Source: Coffea arabica
Lineage: Eukaryota > Streptophyta > Magnoliopsida > Gentianales > Rubiaceae
DNA length: 64,000 bases
NCBI RefSeq assembly: GCF_036785885.1
Contig: NC_092326.1
Location: 4,526,001 to 4,590,000 of the forward strand
Direction of reading: 5' to 3'
The translations under genes were made by a program, and so were the position numbers. Of this stretch, positions 1 to 11,675 are shown in pieces. Within the stretch, counting starts at the first letter, position 1, and every line of letters begins with the position of its first letter. The notes beneath the pieces were generated by a model. That model was not told where the DNA came from, did no database searches, and saw only the letters and a list, made by a program, of their open reading frames with translations.

Positions 1-159
1 TAATTCACTCAGCAGAATAACAAAAAAGTGATAGGCATACCTAAAAGTGAAAGGCAATGGAGAGCGGAGAGGTAGAGATACAGAAATAGGTACAAAGAGA
101 GGATAGAAATAGAAAGATAAGGAAGAGAGAAGAATTTCTAAAAAATGAGGATGGTCCGA

Positions 160-290
160 GTGGATCATCAAATGGCGAGCCATTTATAGAACTTTTTGGG
201 TCATTCAACACCTATAAAGTTGTTGATCTAATGGTTCTAATTTTTTTTACGGGTCCTGTCGACCAAGGCTAGCCGTTGATGGAGTAATCA
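160..290. repeat. 130-bp tandem duplication, left copy
   Basis: This segment begins with GTGGATCATC and ends with GGAGTAATCA. A second diverged copy starts at 299, runs to 376, and resumes at 7830-7877 with the same order of blocks (TTTATAGAACTTTT, CTATAAAG, TTCTAATTTTTT, CGACCAAGGCTAG, GATGGAGTAATCA). The gap in the second copy is exactly the Mutator-like element at 377-7820. The two copies therefore show the site as it was before the insertion. Confidence 0.8.
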
Positions 291-548
291 TTGTGCAAGT
301 GGATCATCGAACAGGGAGCTATTTATAGAACTTTTAGGTCATCCAATAGCTATAAAGCCTCAGTTCTAATTTTTTTGGATACGGGGCAGGGACGGTCATT
401 CTGATGGGTGCTTCAAAAAAAAAATTTGCACTAGCCCAAACGGTAACAGACGGAGCAAACGGAAGAGTTGAAATTTTGAAAGTTGAAAATTTGAAATAGC
501 CGCACAAAACAAAATCAACCGAAAAGGGTGCTCTCTGAATCTCTAATA

Positions 549-784
549 GCAGAAGCAAACGACTGAACCAAGGAAGCAAACGACTGGAGAGTGGTTGCCC
601 AACTGAACTGTTTGCTAACAGAGGAAGCAAAGAGAAAGGAAACCGAAGCAAACTTGGTTGAAAGTGAAGGTCGTGAAGCAAACAATTATGGAGCAATCTG
701 AAGGTCGTGAAGCAAATTATTATGAAGCAAACTGAAGCAAACTATTAGAAGCAAATAGGAAGCAAAGTGAAGGTAGAAGCAAAC
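549..784 (+). repeat. Subterminal GAAGCAAA repeat cluster of the MULE
   Basis: About eleven copies of GAAGCAAA, often followed by C, lie in one orientation at irregular spacing of 10-50 bp between about 549 and 784. Examples lie near 551, 572, 645, 675, 710, 723, 733, 748 and 775. Subterminal arrays of a short motif are typical transposase-binding regions in some DNA transposons, but here that role is inference only. Confidence 0.6.
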
Positions 785-1874
785 AGAGAAAATTCATCAT
801 CTGACGAACTTGGTTCAGTCATGCAACTTAATAGCATAAGTAACTGCGCTCTCCGAATTCGGTGAAACATAAAGCGTATTAGCATACCAAGGTAACGTGA
901 CTGAACCATTGTCTTCAATTGTGGCCAATCATTTGTCACCCAATGCACATCGGTTTAGGGTTTAGGGATGAAATTAGAATCACTAAAAGCATAATATTGG
1001 TTGTGAAGAATAGTGAATTTGTACCATATGTGTGTGCATGTGAGCATTCAGCTTTTCAGTGATGAACTATAATGAAATAGTAGTTATCCGAAAATCTAGG
1101 GGTATGTATTGAAGTAAAACATCAAGCGAAATTGGGGAAAGATGAGAGAAATAAAGTCACATGTAACAAGTGAATGAATGTACATCTTGTTGTAAATAAG
1201 TTACAGGTTATAGCCACCATATTACAATTGGTATGAATCATTATACATCTAACAGTTGGTCCATGCTCATTATACAATTTTAGTTTGCCCTTCTCCGGAC
1301 CATGCAGTGTGTATAAAATAGAGGTATAGAGTTGAATGAGGTGAAACAAAGAAAAAGAGGCAAATAGATGTGAATAACAAATGGGTGTACCTAGTGTTGT
1401 AAATAAACTACATGATGTAAGAAATATATTACAATGAGTAGAAATTACTTGTTTGGCTCTCAAAATGTAGAAATAGTATAAAATGCGGAGTTGGCTTAGA
1501 CTTATATAATTAACGAATGACATAAGGTTTAGTGAGTTAAGGAACCTAGAATCTAAATATAATCACCAGAGTGGATGTACATACAGTTAAAAAAGACTTA
1601 CATCGTGTGACCAATATATTACAGTCCGTATAACTTAGTGTACATGGAGTTGTATTTGTACATAAATAATGCCGTTGTCTTAGAGTCAAAGTAAAGTGAT
1701 GTTAATCATTAATCATATTCATAAGCATAATAATAGGATTTGGTATACGAGTAATGTGTGATTTATAGCACATTATGAATGGTAATATACATTTATATTG
1801 TTGTTTATGTACATACTATTCATGAAGTATTGCAAATTAGGGTATTTGATGCATAATTAGTAAGAGCAGAAGTA

Positions 1875-2252
1875 ATGGATTGCAGCAAATTGACAGAAGA
1901 TAGGATCCTTGAGTTAGGAATAGAGTTCAACGGTGAAGAGGATGCGTACAAGTTTTACAACAAATATGCCTCTAAAATGGATTTTAGTGTACGCAAAGAC
2001 TATTTAAATAAAGACAAAGACGGAGTGACCACGTCTAGGAGATATAGTTGCTGCAAGAAAGGTATGAAGCGCAAGTACGAAAGTGATGTGACGCCAAAGA
2101 GGGCACGAGCGCCGATGAAAACAAGGCGTGGAGCTAAAATGGTTATCGTATTATTTAGAGGGACAATGAAGTACCATGTGCATGACCTTGTCTTAGAGCA
2201 TAACCATGAGTTGCACATTGAAACTGGATCACGACCTTGTGTAGTTGTTTAA
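1875..2252 (+). pseudogene. FAR1-type DNA-binding domain fragment of the MULE
   Basis: An open frame of 125 codons starts at ATG 1875 and ends at TAA 2250-2252. It matches the N-terminal FAR1 (WRKY-GCM1 superfamily) DNA-binding domain of FHY3/FAR1 proteins and related Mutator-like transposases. Residues 12-35 carry the GIEFNGEEDAYKFYNKYA block, then RRYSCCKKG near residue 55, and the closing EHNHEL zinc-binding histidines near residue 110. In the family this domain is followed by a ~200-aa MULE transposase domain and a SWIM finger. Here the frame stops soon after the FAR1 domain and SWIM-proximal sequence starts within about 100 bp, so the catalytic part is deleted. It could encode a small DNA-binding peptide if expressed, but most likely it is a remnant. 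Confidence 0.85.
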
Positions 2253-2265
2253 ACATTTCAATTGA

Positions 2266-2652
2266 GTGGTTGATGATAAGAGACATAATAAACTCATCGC
2301 AAAATATGAAATAAGGCAAAAACTGTCCATGATTGGGTTGAGGCAAACACATATACTTGTGCATGCAGCAGAGACGTATTCACTAACAGTATTTGATGCA
2401 TTCCAAAATGAATACGGCGAGTCAACAACTATGATTATATTAAGACAACAAGATGCAGGGATGTTTGAGGAGTTTGCGGTCATGAGGTATGATGGAGGAC
2501 CTAAAAGAATAGTGGTATTCAATCGGAATGATCTAAATGTACGCTGTAGTTGCAAAAAAATATGAGAATGAAGGAATTTTGTATAGGCACGCATTGAAGG
2601 TGTTTGATACCGTGGGTATAAAGACAATTCCTTCTGAATATGTTAAGAGGTG
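2266..2652 (+). pseudogene. SWIM zinc-finger region of FAR1/MULE protein, frameshifted
   Basis: The frame from 2266 encodes the stretch that precedes the SWIM finger in FAR1-related proteins (AAETYSLTVFDAFQNEY near residue 35, then a VVFNRNDLNVRCSC block). At the A7 run near 2555 the frame ends in TGA. Reading one base shorter continues as CKKYENEGILYRHALKVFD and then a short tail ending in KR before TGA near 2650. The SWIM pattern CxC-Cx-H is present except that the third ligand Cys is Tyr (ILYRH instead of ILCRH). The missing piece between this part and the upstream FAR1 domain is the DDE transposase core. The homopolymer frameshift and the lost ligand mark a decayed copy. Confidence 0.8.
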
Positions 2653-2659
2653 ATGGCCA

Positions 2660-4680
2660 TGGCTTTAGCTTTTATTTAAATGTTTCTAACGGTATAATTA
2701 GTTACATGGATGTTACATTATGTGATAATTTTGTTAAGCCTGACATACCTATTTGGTCTGTCTTATACAATGTAGGAGCCATTCAAAACTTGTAGACGCA
2801 TTCAAGGAGCCAATCAGTGAATGATCCTCCAAATGCCGTTGCTCCCGAAGTCAAAAAAAGTGAAATGGTATGCATACATTTAGTTGAAAAAATAAAGATG
2901 TTGTTCGTATCGTAAAACTACTTTTCTGATTATTGTAATGGTGGACACCTGAACGCTTCAACGCATGTATATTATGTATTTAACGTATAGTCGCTTCTAT
3001 GACATATTATTTTGTATTATCCGAAGGTCCACCGTTTGGTTAATCAGGAGCCTCCTGCAACAGTCCCTACAGAATAGATGCACCCAAATTTTCTATTTTT
3101 TTCAAACATAACTCCGTCAAAGATATCTTAATGGTTTGATATATAATTTTTTTTATAATGTCTAGTCCAATTTAGCTTTTGAAGTGAGCAATATAGGCAC
3201 TGGTAATGATTTATTGACAGTTGAATAGTTATATTATATAATGTAGGAGGAGCGTGCGACAATTTCAACACGCTATGATATTGATGCATATCATGTATTT
3301 TCACCATCACCGCAGGTGACAAACTTTTATCGTTACATCACATATTTATGTAGTATTGTTAATTGGATGTTTTGGACATCGTATATTATTAACCGTATGT
3401 TCCATTACGTGTATTTAGTTTTGATTATCCATTCACCAAGTTGACCTCATTTATTGATGTTAGTACTTCTCTGTTGAAGATATTATTCAGTTTCAACCGC
3501 TTCCCTATTATCAGTTTCTTTTAATCTATAATGTTGAAATGAATTAGTGCATGTTGATTGTAACTGACTAGATTTTTTTTATTTTCATATATTAGTTATC
3601 TTGAACGAGATTTGCGGTGTTTTTCGAAGAACATTTGTTATTGGACCTCTATGTCGGCCTGATTGGGAATGCTGCATATCTACGTTACAAGCAGTTAATA
3701 AGCTATTACAAGTTATTCATGTGCCTGGACAGGCACCTTCAATGTTTCACTCTATTCAAACTTAGACAAGCGGGTTACAATTGTAATCATATCCAGTATT
3801 AGTAGTCATCAATTGTTCTGTAATGGGTTGTATAAAGTTGTTAAAAAATTATAAAGTTGACTAAAAATTAACATTTTTACAATACCATTGAACGTGCATT
3901 TTTATGATTATGGTATTTTTCATAGAATACCACAACAAATGACTATCGTGATATATGCGTTCGTGATATATGCGCTCGTGATATACCACAAAATGGTCCT
4001 GCTTGCTTCAACAAAAAAAGGGTATGCGTTCATAATAAAAGTAATATTTAGAAGCAAATATTATGTAAAGAAAGTTGTTGTATTAAAAGAGTAGGTGTCC
4101 TAAAATCTAAAGTTAAATTTTGGACGGAGTTACCACGTAATTGTAAATATTCACCAAACATTCAACTTAATTGGCTTCAACGTTTGGGGTAATGGTCATG
4201 GTAAAAGATCAATTTAGAAACAAATAACAACTATAATTACTCAGTTTGCATTAAAAAGTAGTCATGGACTTTTTTATAACAAATCATGGCCATTCATTCA
4301 TGGCCACTCTATTTTCTCGAATGGTAATATGCGGCGTTAGAAGATGTAAACTAGCAACTAATATTCCCTGTGAAAATGAGTACGTATGAAATCCCAGTCG
4401 ATTTTGTTGTTAAAGATATAGAAATGCCAGCGTAACTAAGGCTGCATTTGTTTTGATCTCTACTATGATAATAATGCAAACAAATTTTATAGAGCTATGT
4501 TTGTTAGTCGACATATTCGGATCGATGTTGTATAACAATGCACGTGTACTAACTTTATATGTGCTCTGAGTAACAAATTTTGAACTACGAAAGCTATTCT
4601 TGGGTCCAAACGTGACATGTATGGACCCCATACTGGGTCCAAATTTATATGTGGTCTGCTTGTGTTCTGTTGTATGGATC
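2660..4680. other. MULE interior, no gene recognised
   Basis: AT-rich sequence downstream of the FAR1/SWIM remnant. Possible leftover exons of the transposon gene lie near 2770-2870, with a donor-like GTATGC at 2868, but I cannot assign them. A threefold microrepeat TCGTGATATATGCG lies at about 3946-3985. Confidence 0.4.
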
Positions 4681-5215
4681 ACACTGTAACTGCTAACATT
4701 ACTATTTTGTAACAGTTTTCAAACACACTGTGATTTTTTAATAACTATTTTGTAACAACCTACAAACACACTGTAACATGCAATCATCAAATATGGAGTT
4801 TTGTATTAATTTTCAATCTCTAACTTCCCAATTAAGTATTTTGTGACAGTCTTCAATAACATTCAACTTTTCAATAACTATTTTGTAACAACTTACAAGC
4901 ATTTCGTAACTAACAGTTTTCCAATATGGAGTTTTGTATTAATTTTCAAACTGTAACATTCCAGATAACTATTTTGTAATAGTTTTCGAACACATTGTAT
5001 CTTTCTAATAACTATTTTGTAACAACCTACAAACATACTGTCAACAAATAGTCAAATACGGAGTTTTGTATTAATTTTTAATCTGTAACTTCCCAAATAA
5101 TTTTTTTGGTAACAGTTTTCAAAAATACTGTAACTTTTCAATAACTATTTTGTAATAGTTTTTAACCACAGTGTAACTAACAATTTTTCAAACACACTGT
5201 AACTTTCCAATTGGC
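4680..5215. repeat. ~130-bp tandem repeat array, about four diverged copies
   Basis: The blocks ATAACTATTTTGTAACAACC, CAAACACACTGTAAC and GGAGTTTTGTATTAATTTT recur in the same order. The last block occurs at about 4796, 4928 and 5060, a period of about 132 bp. The copies are diverged and lie inside the MULE. Confidence 0.75.
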
Positions 5216-6089
5216 TTAACATGACATTAGGCTTATCTGGATGTAACTTGAATAAAGTCACACTTAATTATTATATTCAATTCAGTTTGTCGGGTCTGCT
5301 TCACATGCAGCTGACATTGGTGTATTATGACAGTATGCCTACTAACAACAATGTTATACAACTCATTTAGCTCAGCCTGCAGTTACATGACGACATTACC
5401 AATCCATAAATGAGCCACATACTCTCCAGAATGGAATATAATACACGCATATACAATAATACATCTAAGTGAAAGTTATAAATTTAACATTTGTACTGTT
5501 GGTATAGGTTCTATAACTGTAAGTTCTATGGCAATAAATAAAATGGTCACCGCGAAAACTGAATGTTCATTTATTTATAATATGATTATCCAAAAGATCA
5601 CTACATTTATGTATTTACATGCGTGTGATTTAATTCAAGATAACTTATTTGTTCAATGTAATATTGGGATTGGTTTCATATATTAACTATAACTGTATGG
5701 AGTTACAAGTTGATAAACCTATCAATGACCCATAATGTTGACAATAATATGTAGTAATTACGTCAAACCAAACAATAAATTTCATTAACCATGGAACAGG
5801 CTCATTTACACCGATATCGGCATGCTCGCTGTTCATCATCATCCCTACCAAATCAGGGGGTAGTTCAGTACGCCACGCACCATATTATTCTCGTCCGGAT
5901 CATGTCGTCCAACCTTTAACATCAAATTAAACCAACAATTTCAATAGCAAAGCCACGTAATACATACACCAATACTTTTTATATGAAATGAGGTAAACAA
6001 TAAATAACATGTTACCAACTTTCCTTTTCCATAAGTCTCAAGATTCTTAATCTCCAATGCATCCCTTTCAGAGATTAGAGCATCTGTCT

Positions 6090-6870
6090 ATTTAAACTGG
6101 AGTTTTACACAGACAATTGCACTTCAGTTCCATTATGCTTTTCCCATTTATTCTTAATGCATTACAAAGTACTAAGATAAATAATATATCACTTTCAAAT
6201 CTTAGTAACAATAGTTATGAAAACTTGTAACTTATTTTTCACACTCTGTTTGTCAAAATTAACAGTAGGTTAATTATGCTGCCTCATCAATTCCACTTAC
6301 AATCTACTCTCACTCATTTATCAAGTTTGATGGGATTAACTTCTTCTTTTATTTCTTGTCCTACTCTATAAATATGAGTTAATGTAACAATCAGGAGGTA
6401 CCAATTTCATAGTTATATTCACGAAATTTTACAAAGCAGTTCTTATATTGTAATTGCTAACTCACTGTATGTTACAGTTATTCAACTTCATGTCCACGCA
6501 CACTAGCAAAGTAAAACTTGTAACCTTTTTCCGCATTGAGTGTGCCAAGTTAAAAACTATGTTATTCATTTTGCCTACCCTGTTCAGATTGTCGTTTGCT
6601 GCCCTAACTATCAAGTTTCAAACAATTAACCTCTTCTTCTATTTATCCTGTGATTATGCAAATACGAGTTAACTAACAAATAATAGGTAGCAATTTTACA
6701 GTATGCTCATGCAATATTACATATTAGTTCTTCTACTGTAACTGTTGACTAACTGCATGTAACAGTTATTCAACATGGTGTCCAACCCCACTAGCTAAAA
6801 AAACTTATAACTTTTTTCTCTGCAATGCGTCTACCAATCTGAGTGTCATGTTATTTTATTCCGCATAATA
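6090..6870. repeat. ~290-bp tandem repeats, two clear copies and one weak
   Basis: The stretch 6370-6580 (blocks AGTTCTTATATTGTAA, TGTTACAGTTATTCAAC, CACACTAGC, AACTTGTAACC) is repeated at 6660-6870 with the same order and about 75-80% identity by eye. An upstream weaker copy ends near 6370 with the shared AGTTTGATGG/ATTAACTTCTTCTTTTAT block. It lies in the 3' half of the MULE. Confidence 0.65.
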
Positions 6871-7913
6871 ATTTTACTCCGCGTCATTATTTATTCATGT
6901 GAAATGTCTCTTATATAACATGCTGTAAGAGGCATTTTTAAGGAAATTATCTTTGTGATGCATTTTCTTTCGCTTTGTATGTTGCCATGAATAGTATGTA
7001 CAAACCACATAAAGTATAATCTGTATGCAGGTACTACTAATCAACAAAATCTATAAGAAATTCATAAAAACAATCAGTACCCTTGTTATATTATTACCCA
7101 AGCAATTTTCCATCCCATTCACACGATTTTACAAACACTTGGCGCACTAAATTTTCCTCACCTATCCTCCCCTCTGTTGGCCACCAAAATACCTACGTTC
7201 TTCTACTCGAGACTAGTGAACAGTCTGTTCCACCAAAACCATTAAAAATCAATTGACATATTCATTCACAACATTGTCCAACAATGACAACTACTCACAT
7301 CGCTCCATGATCTTGTCAAATTTTGAAAGTTATGTGATACCATTATTGTTTTGTTACCTGGATGTTTTCTGCTTTATCTCTTCTTCGGATGCGAAACTCT
7401 ACTCTTCTGTCGCTACTTCTTCCTTTTTCTTGCTGTAATATACCTTAGTGCAATTGTATTTTCCTTGCTTTCCCTTATACCTAGTCTGCCTTCAACCACT
7501 TTCTTATTTTGCCTCCAGCCACTTTCTTGTATTCTCTGTTTGCTTCTATTTTTTGGTGTTATGGATGATGAAAAGTGGCAATTATTGTGGAGGGAAAGCA
7601 AATGAACTTTTTGTTTGATGATTCATTTGAGCGGGATTTTGTGGAACGGAGCTAATGCTTCATGACGAGGTCCGTCAGAAGCGTCAAAGTTTTTTTCCAT
7701 TACTAATTTATGTGACATCATTTTTTCACCTTCCCAAAACTAGTTGACGTGGTTATTTCTAGTCCTCACGGTTGTGTTTGTGAGAGGACCGTTCAGGGAC
7801 GGTCATTCTACCCCGTATCCAATTTTTTTTAAGGGTCCTATCGACCAAGGCTAGGCTAGCCATTGATGGAGTAATCAGTGGCTACCCATGATGTTTTTTT
7901 TTTGGACAAACAA

Positions 7914-8943
7914 GGGCCCCGTTTGGAAGGTGAGTTTTTGAATGTTTGTATAAAATTTTACTGTAGATCACTGCAAAAGTTGCAGAAAAACTTGTGAGAT
8001 GAAAAAACTTTTTTTCCTTTTCCTTTTCTTTCTTTCTTTTTCTTTTTTCTTTTTTTTTTTCTTTCTTTTTTCTTTTCCTTCCCCCCTTCCTCGCTTCTTC
8101 TCCCTTCCCCTTCCCCCTCCCCTGTTCCTTCTGCTGAAATTGCCAATGAAGTAGCAACTTTCTACAATTTTTTTTTTGCTTTTTTTTCTCTGCCCCTCTC
8201 CTGCCCGCCACTCCTCCTTCTCCCTCCCTTGCCACCCCTCTTTTCCCTCCCTTGTCACCCATTTCCTTCTCTCTCCCCAACTACCCCTCTGCCTGTCATC
8301 CCTCCCTCTCCCTCCCCTACCACCCCTTTTCTCCCTTTCCCCTTCCCCTTCCTTCCACTGCCACCTCTCTTCACCCTCCCCCGCCACACCTTTCCTCCCC
8401 TCTCCCCATCCCCCTTCCCTCACCCGCCTCTGCAAAAGAAGACCGGCACCTGAAATTTTTTTTTTTTTTTTTTTTGCAATTTTCCTTCTCCCCCCTCTAC
8501 TCCCCTTCCCCCGCCACCTCACCCTCCCGCGGTACGATCTGGTCTCGTGACCAGATCGATTAGAGGGGAAGGGGAAGGGTGGTGGGGGAGGAGTGGGGGA
8601 GAGGGAGAAAAAAAAAGAGAGATGATCAAAATCAGGTAAAGGGGGAGGATGGCAGGGGAGGAAGAGGGGGAGAGGGAGAAAGGGGAAAAAAAAAAGATCG
8701 GCATCGGAAGAGGTGATCGGCGCCGGAGGTGGTGGGCGGCAGCGGAGGTGGTGGTGGGTTGGGGTGGGGGAGGAAGAAGAAGGAAAAGGGAAGGGAATTT
8801 TTTTTTTTTTTTTTTGTATTTTGGATATTTTAAAGTGTGTAAGTTAAAAACTTTGATAAGTTTTTGGAGTTTCTGTAGCAAAAGTTGTTAAAAAACTAGT
8901 ATCATACAAACTTGGCTAAAAACCAAAGTTTCAAACAGGCCCA
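7914..8943. mobile_element. Fold-back element with polypyrimidine and polypurine arms
   Basis: The left end GGGCCCCGTTTGGAAGG pairs imperfectly with the right end TTTCAAACAGGCCC, and the next ~60 bp on each side are also related in inverted orientation (TGTAGATCACTGCAAAAGTTG against CTTTTGCTACAGAAACTCC). The arms meet at a perfect 10-bp hairpin CGATCTGGTC / GACCAGATCG (8535-8544 and 8549-8558, 4-nt loop). The left arm (8004-8525) is almost pure C/T and the right arm (8565-8810) is almost pure G/A. GTTTGG-type termini are common in plant hAT and Harbinger MITEs, but no clear target duplication is visible, so the superfamily stays open. The left arm is longer, apparently by an internal duplication. 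Confidence 0.65.
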
Positions 8944-9680
8944 AGATTTGTCGCTACACAATCTTGTGTGACGACAGACACAATTTTAAAATATGTCTTA
9001 AATTATTATTTTTATAAAATGCGTTTAACAACATTTGTTAAATAAATTTTTCTATCGCTGCATAAGCTTGTGCAGTGACAGATATATTAAATTTTTTTTA
9101 AAAAAAATTGAGTTTGATAGACACATTGTATTAAAAAAATTTGTGTCAAATACCATGTTGACACATGAAAAAAATCAAAAATAAAATGGTCACTGCATTT
9201 GAATGTTTCGACGATGTTAATATTAGAAAAACATTCCAAATACCCCCATTTTTAAGCAAATTTAATTTCTGGGATTATTTTGAGAAATAAGCCGACCTCA
9301 TACACATTCAATTTTTTTCTTTTCTTTTTTTTTTGAAATCCTTTTGTGTATAAAAATACATAAAAGCAATTGATCCATTTGAACTTTAATTTAAACATTC
9401 CCATGATAGAAATAAAATGGAAAAGATTTATTTCCAAAATAAAGCCTTTTTTTTTGAAAAAATAAAATTGGAAAATATTCATTTCCAAACTAAAACTTCT
9501 TTTTTTTTTAAAAAAAATTTATTTATTAATTTGACAAAAATAAAATTGATAGAGGTGCACATTACTTGGCCTTTACATGCTTGTACCTCACTTTTTACCC
9601 AGCAACAATTACAAAATGACAAAATATATTCAAAAAGCAAAACGGGGAGAAAGCATTCTTGACTCGCACTCATAAACAAT
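8944..9680. other. Intergenic, short hairpins, no gene
   Basis: AT-rich sequence with two small imperfect palindromes of related design, TGTCGCTACACAATCTTGTG (8950-8979) and CTATCGCTGCATAAGCTTGT (9052-9081), each followed by its near-complement. This is probably an eroded transposon. No coding region is supported. Confidence 0.4.
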
Positions 9681-11675
9681 ACGTGTGTGTGTGTGTTTCG
9701 GCTCTTTCAATCTTTTTCTAGAATTATGCTCACTGCCTTTCTGCTCTTCCGTCCATCTTCAGGCCTCTAATTCTCTGGTAATTAATTCCTTTTCTACGGA
9801 ATTTTGTTAACTTGGGAAATTTCCTTCAAATATGTATGTAACATCACACACAGACACACACTTGTCCGCGTGTATCTGCGTGCGGCGTCGTTTATTCTGT
9901 CGTTTTTTTTTCCTGCCTAATTCATTGAAAGGGATTGATCTGAGGTTTTGATTAATTTGGGGTTCTGTTTGTTCACGATATTTTAGGTTTTATGAAGTAA
10001 ATAAATAGCAATATGATTGTTTTTAAATTTATATTGTTATTCTTTTTTTTTTGCCCCCTTCTTTTTATCATTCAATAGGATATGTAGCTATGGAAACTGA
10101 ATGAAAGCTGCTGAAGTTAACGAAATTCGAATGATTGAATAAACAGAAATGTGGGTTTTAAATTTTTTTTTTGGGTGGAATCTGTTTACTGGTATAAAAT
10201 TAAAGAGCTAATTCATGAAGCAAAGAAATCCTGGGGAAGAAAAGGAGACATTTGGGGATAATTTGAAGAGGGGGAATGATGGACAAACCGAGCAACTTTC
10301 TTCGAGTTGTGGAGGCTTTACCTGTGCTGTTTCATGGCCAAATAACAACAAAGAGAAGAAAATTACTAGACAGTGTATATTATTTAAATAAATATTTACC
10401 TCAACAAGTAACTGAATAGAGATTGCCCTAGATAACGAGACAATGGTTGATTAATAGAAAATTGTTGAGTCGAATGTTTACTAGTTGGACATTGTTAATG
10501 TAGCTGATAGGGGTGGTGTTGCATATGGTCGAAACAAAAGGTAAAACAAGAAATCAACTTTTTGATAAAGTAGGATTTGGTAAGAAAATTACGTTGAGTA
10601 GCTTTTAGTTGTGTGATAGATGTCCTTTGGGTTTCATTTTTCGCTCTAGTTTAGAGTAAATATGATAATTCGGTGCATTTGGATTTCGTTCTGTCACTGA
10701 GGAAGTCTCAACTGGAATTTTCTTTTTGTTTTCTTTGAGTACAAGCATAGAGATTTGTTTTCATGAGAACTGCATGCACAAGCTGAGATGAAAGGTATTT
10801 CTTCAAATTTTGGATTATCTTAGAGGGTTTATGCCTTTGGAGAGTGATGATCCCAATGCATGATACCTGTAGGGGAAAATTTTGGGCGTGCAGTACCTCT
10901 TGCTTCTGATTAGCAATGAGTGGATTGATATTAGCTTACTAGGTTCAAGTCCTTGGCTTTTTTTTGGTTTACAGAACCAGTGAATTATCTATCTGTGGAT
11001 GCTACATCTCATTTGGTAGCTTGTAAAAAGCATTTATTCCCTGGGCTTGATTGTGATTACCTGTTAAGTTTGCACCCTTGAGAATGTTTTGCAACTGTCG
11101 ATATGGTTGACTCAACTGAGCCATGATAAGCGTGGAGCTTGAGAGTTTGATCTCCTGTATGTTTCATTAAAGTCAGATAATAAACAAAGATAAAATGCTT
11201 GAATTTGTAGAGGATTGAATGTACAGCATTGAATCCGATGCTGGGCAATTATTCGACATCAAAACAAACAAAACGACCTAGATGTTAGCAGCACTCATTG
11301 CCTACTTCATGGTCCTGTCTCTGGGCATCCCATTACTTTGTCTGTTGTTTGTGCTCTTTATTGTGAACTCCTGGAAAACTGATAAACGAAGTTAAAATTC
11401 CATTGATGATTTTCAAGGCTGTTAATGCATAATTTTTTTTTTTGTTTTTTACCTTTTTCTATAGGCTATGGTGAAATGCCATTATCCTGCCAAGTTTCAC
11501 TATAAGTCGTTCTCACAAGTGTCCTTTATGTGGCTGTTTTTAAATTACTTGCCCACATTTTAGAGCTTGTCTCCATATAGGCTGGGTGATGGCTCTTTTG
11601 CATCTTCTGATCCCTCACCATCCCAGTGCTGGCAGTTTTGTGGAGTTTCTCGCTTAAACTCGATATCTGATTTCT
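9681..11675 (+). other. Probable promoter, 5' UTR exon and leader intron of the CorA-like gene
   Basis: A (GT)n tract at 9681-9698 and a C/T-rich stretch precede a possible 5' UTR exon ending at CTCTG|GTAATTAATT (donor at 9778). The next ~1.9 kb has no supported coding region and ends with an acceptor-like TGGAATACAG just before the coding exon. This matches a leader intron, but transcript data would be needed to fix the first exon. Confidence 0.45.

Larger units (their letters stand above)
377..7820 (+). mobile_element. Mutator-like element (MULE), 7.44 kb, internally deleted
   Basis: The element begins GGATACGGGG and ends CCCCGTATCC, a perfect 10-bp terminal inverted repeat. It is flanked by a perfect 9-bp direct repeat AATTTTTTT (368-376 and 7821-7829), the length expected for Mutator insertions. 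Just inside the inverted termini, the 16-mer CAGGGACGGTCATTCT occurs in the same direct orientation at both ends (387-402 and 7795-7810), which is odd for a simple TIR. Inside are FAR1-type and SWIM-type coding remnants (1875-2650), GAAGCAAA repeats, a ~130-bp tandem array and a ~290-bp tandem array. No DDE transposase core is visible, so the copy should be non-autonomous. The homopolymeric target duplication is a weakness, but the second flank copy of the host duplication confirms the borders. Confidence 0.85.

Noticed and set aside
334..1523. Open frames of 120, 67 and 133 codons on the minus strand
   Set aside because: They lie in the MULE border and GAAGCAAA repeat region and show biased, domain-free translations.
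7882..8891. Several overlapping long open frames on both strands
   Set aside because: They are translations of the C/T and G/A low-complexity arms of the fold-back element (Pro/Ser or Lys/Glu/Gly runs), with no domain.
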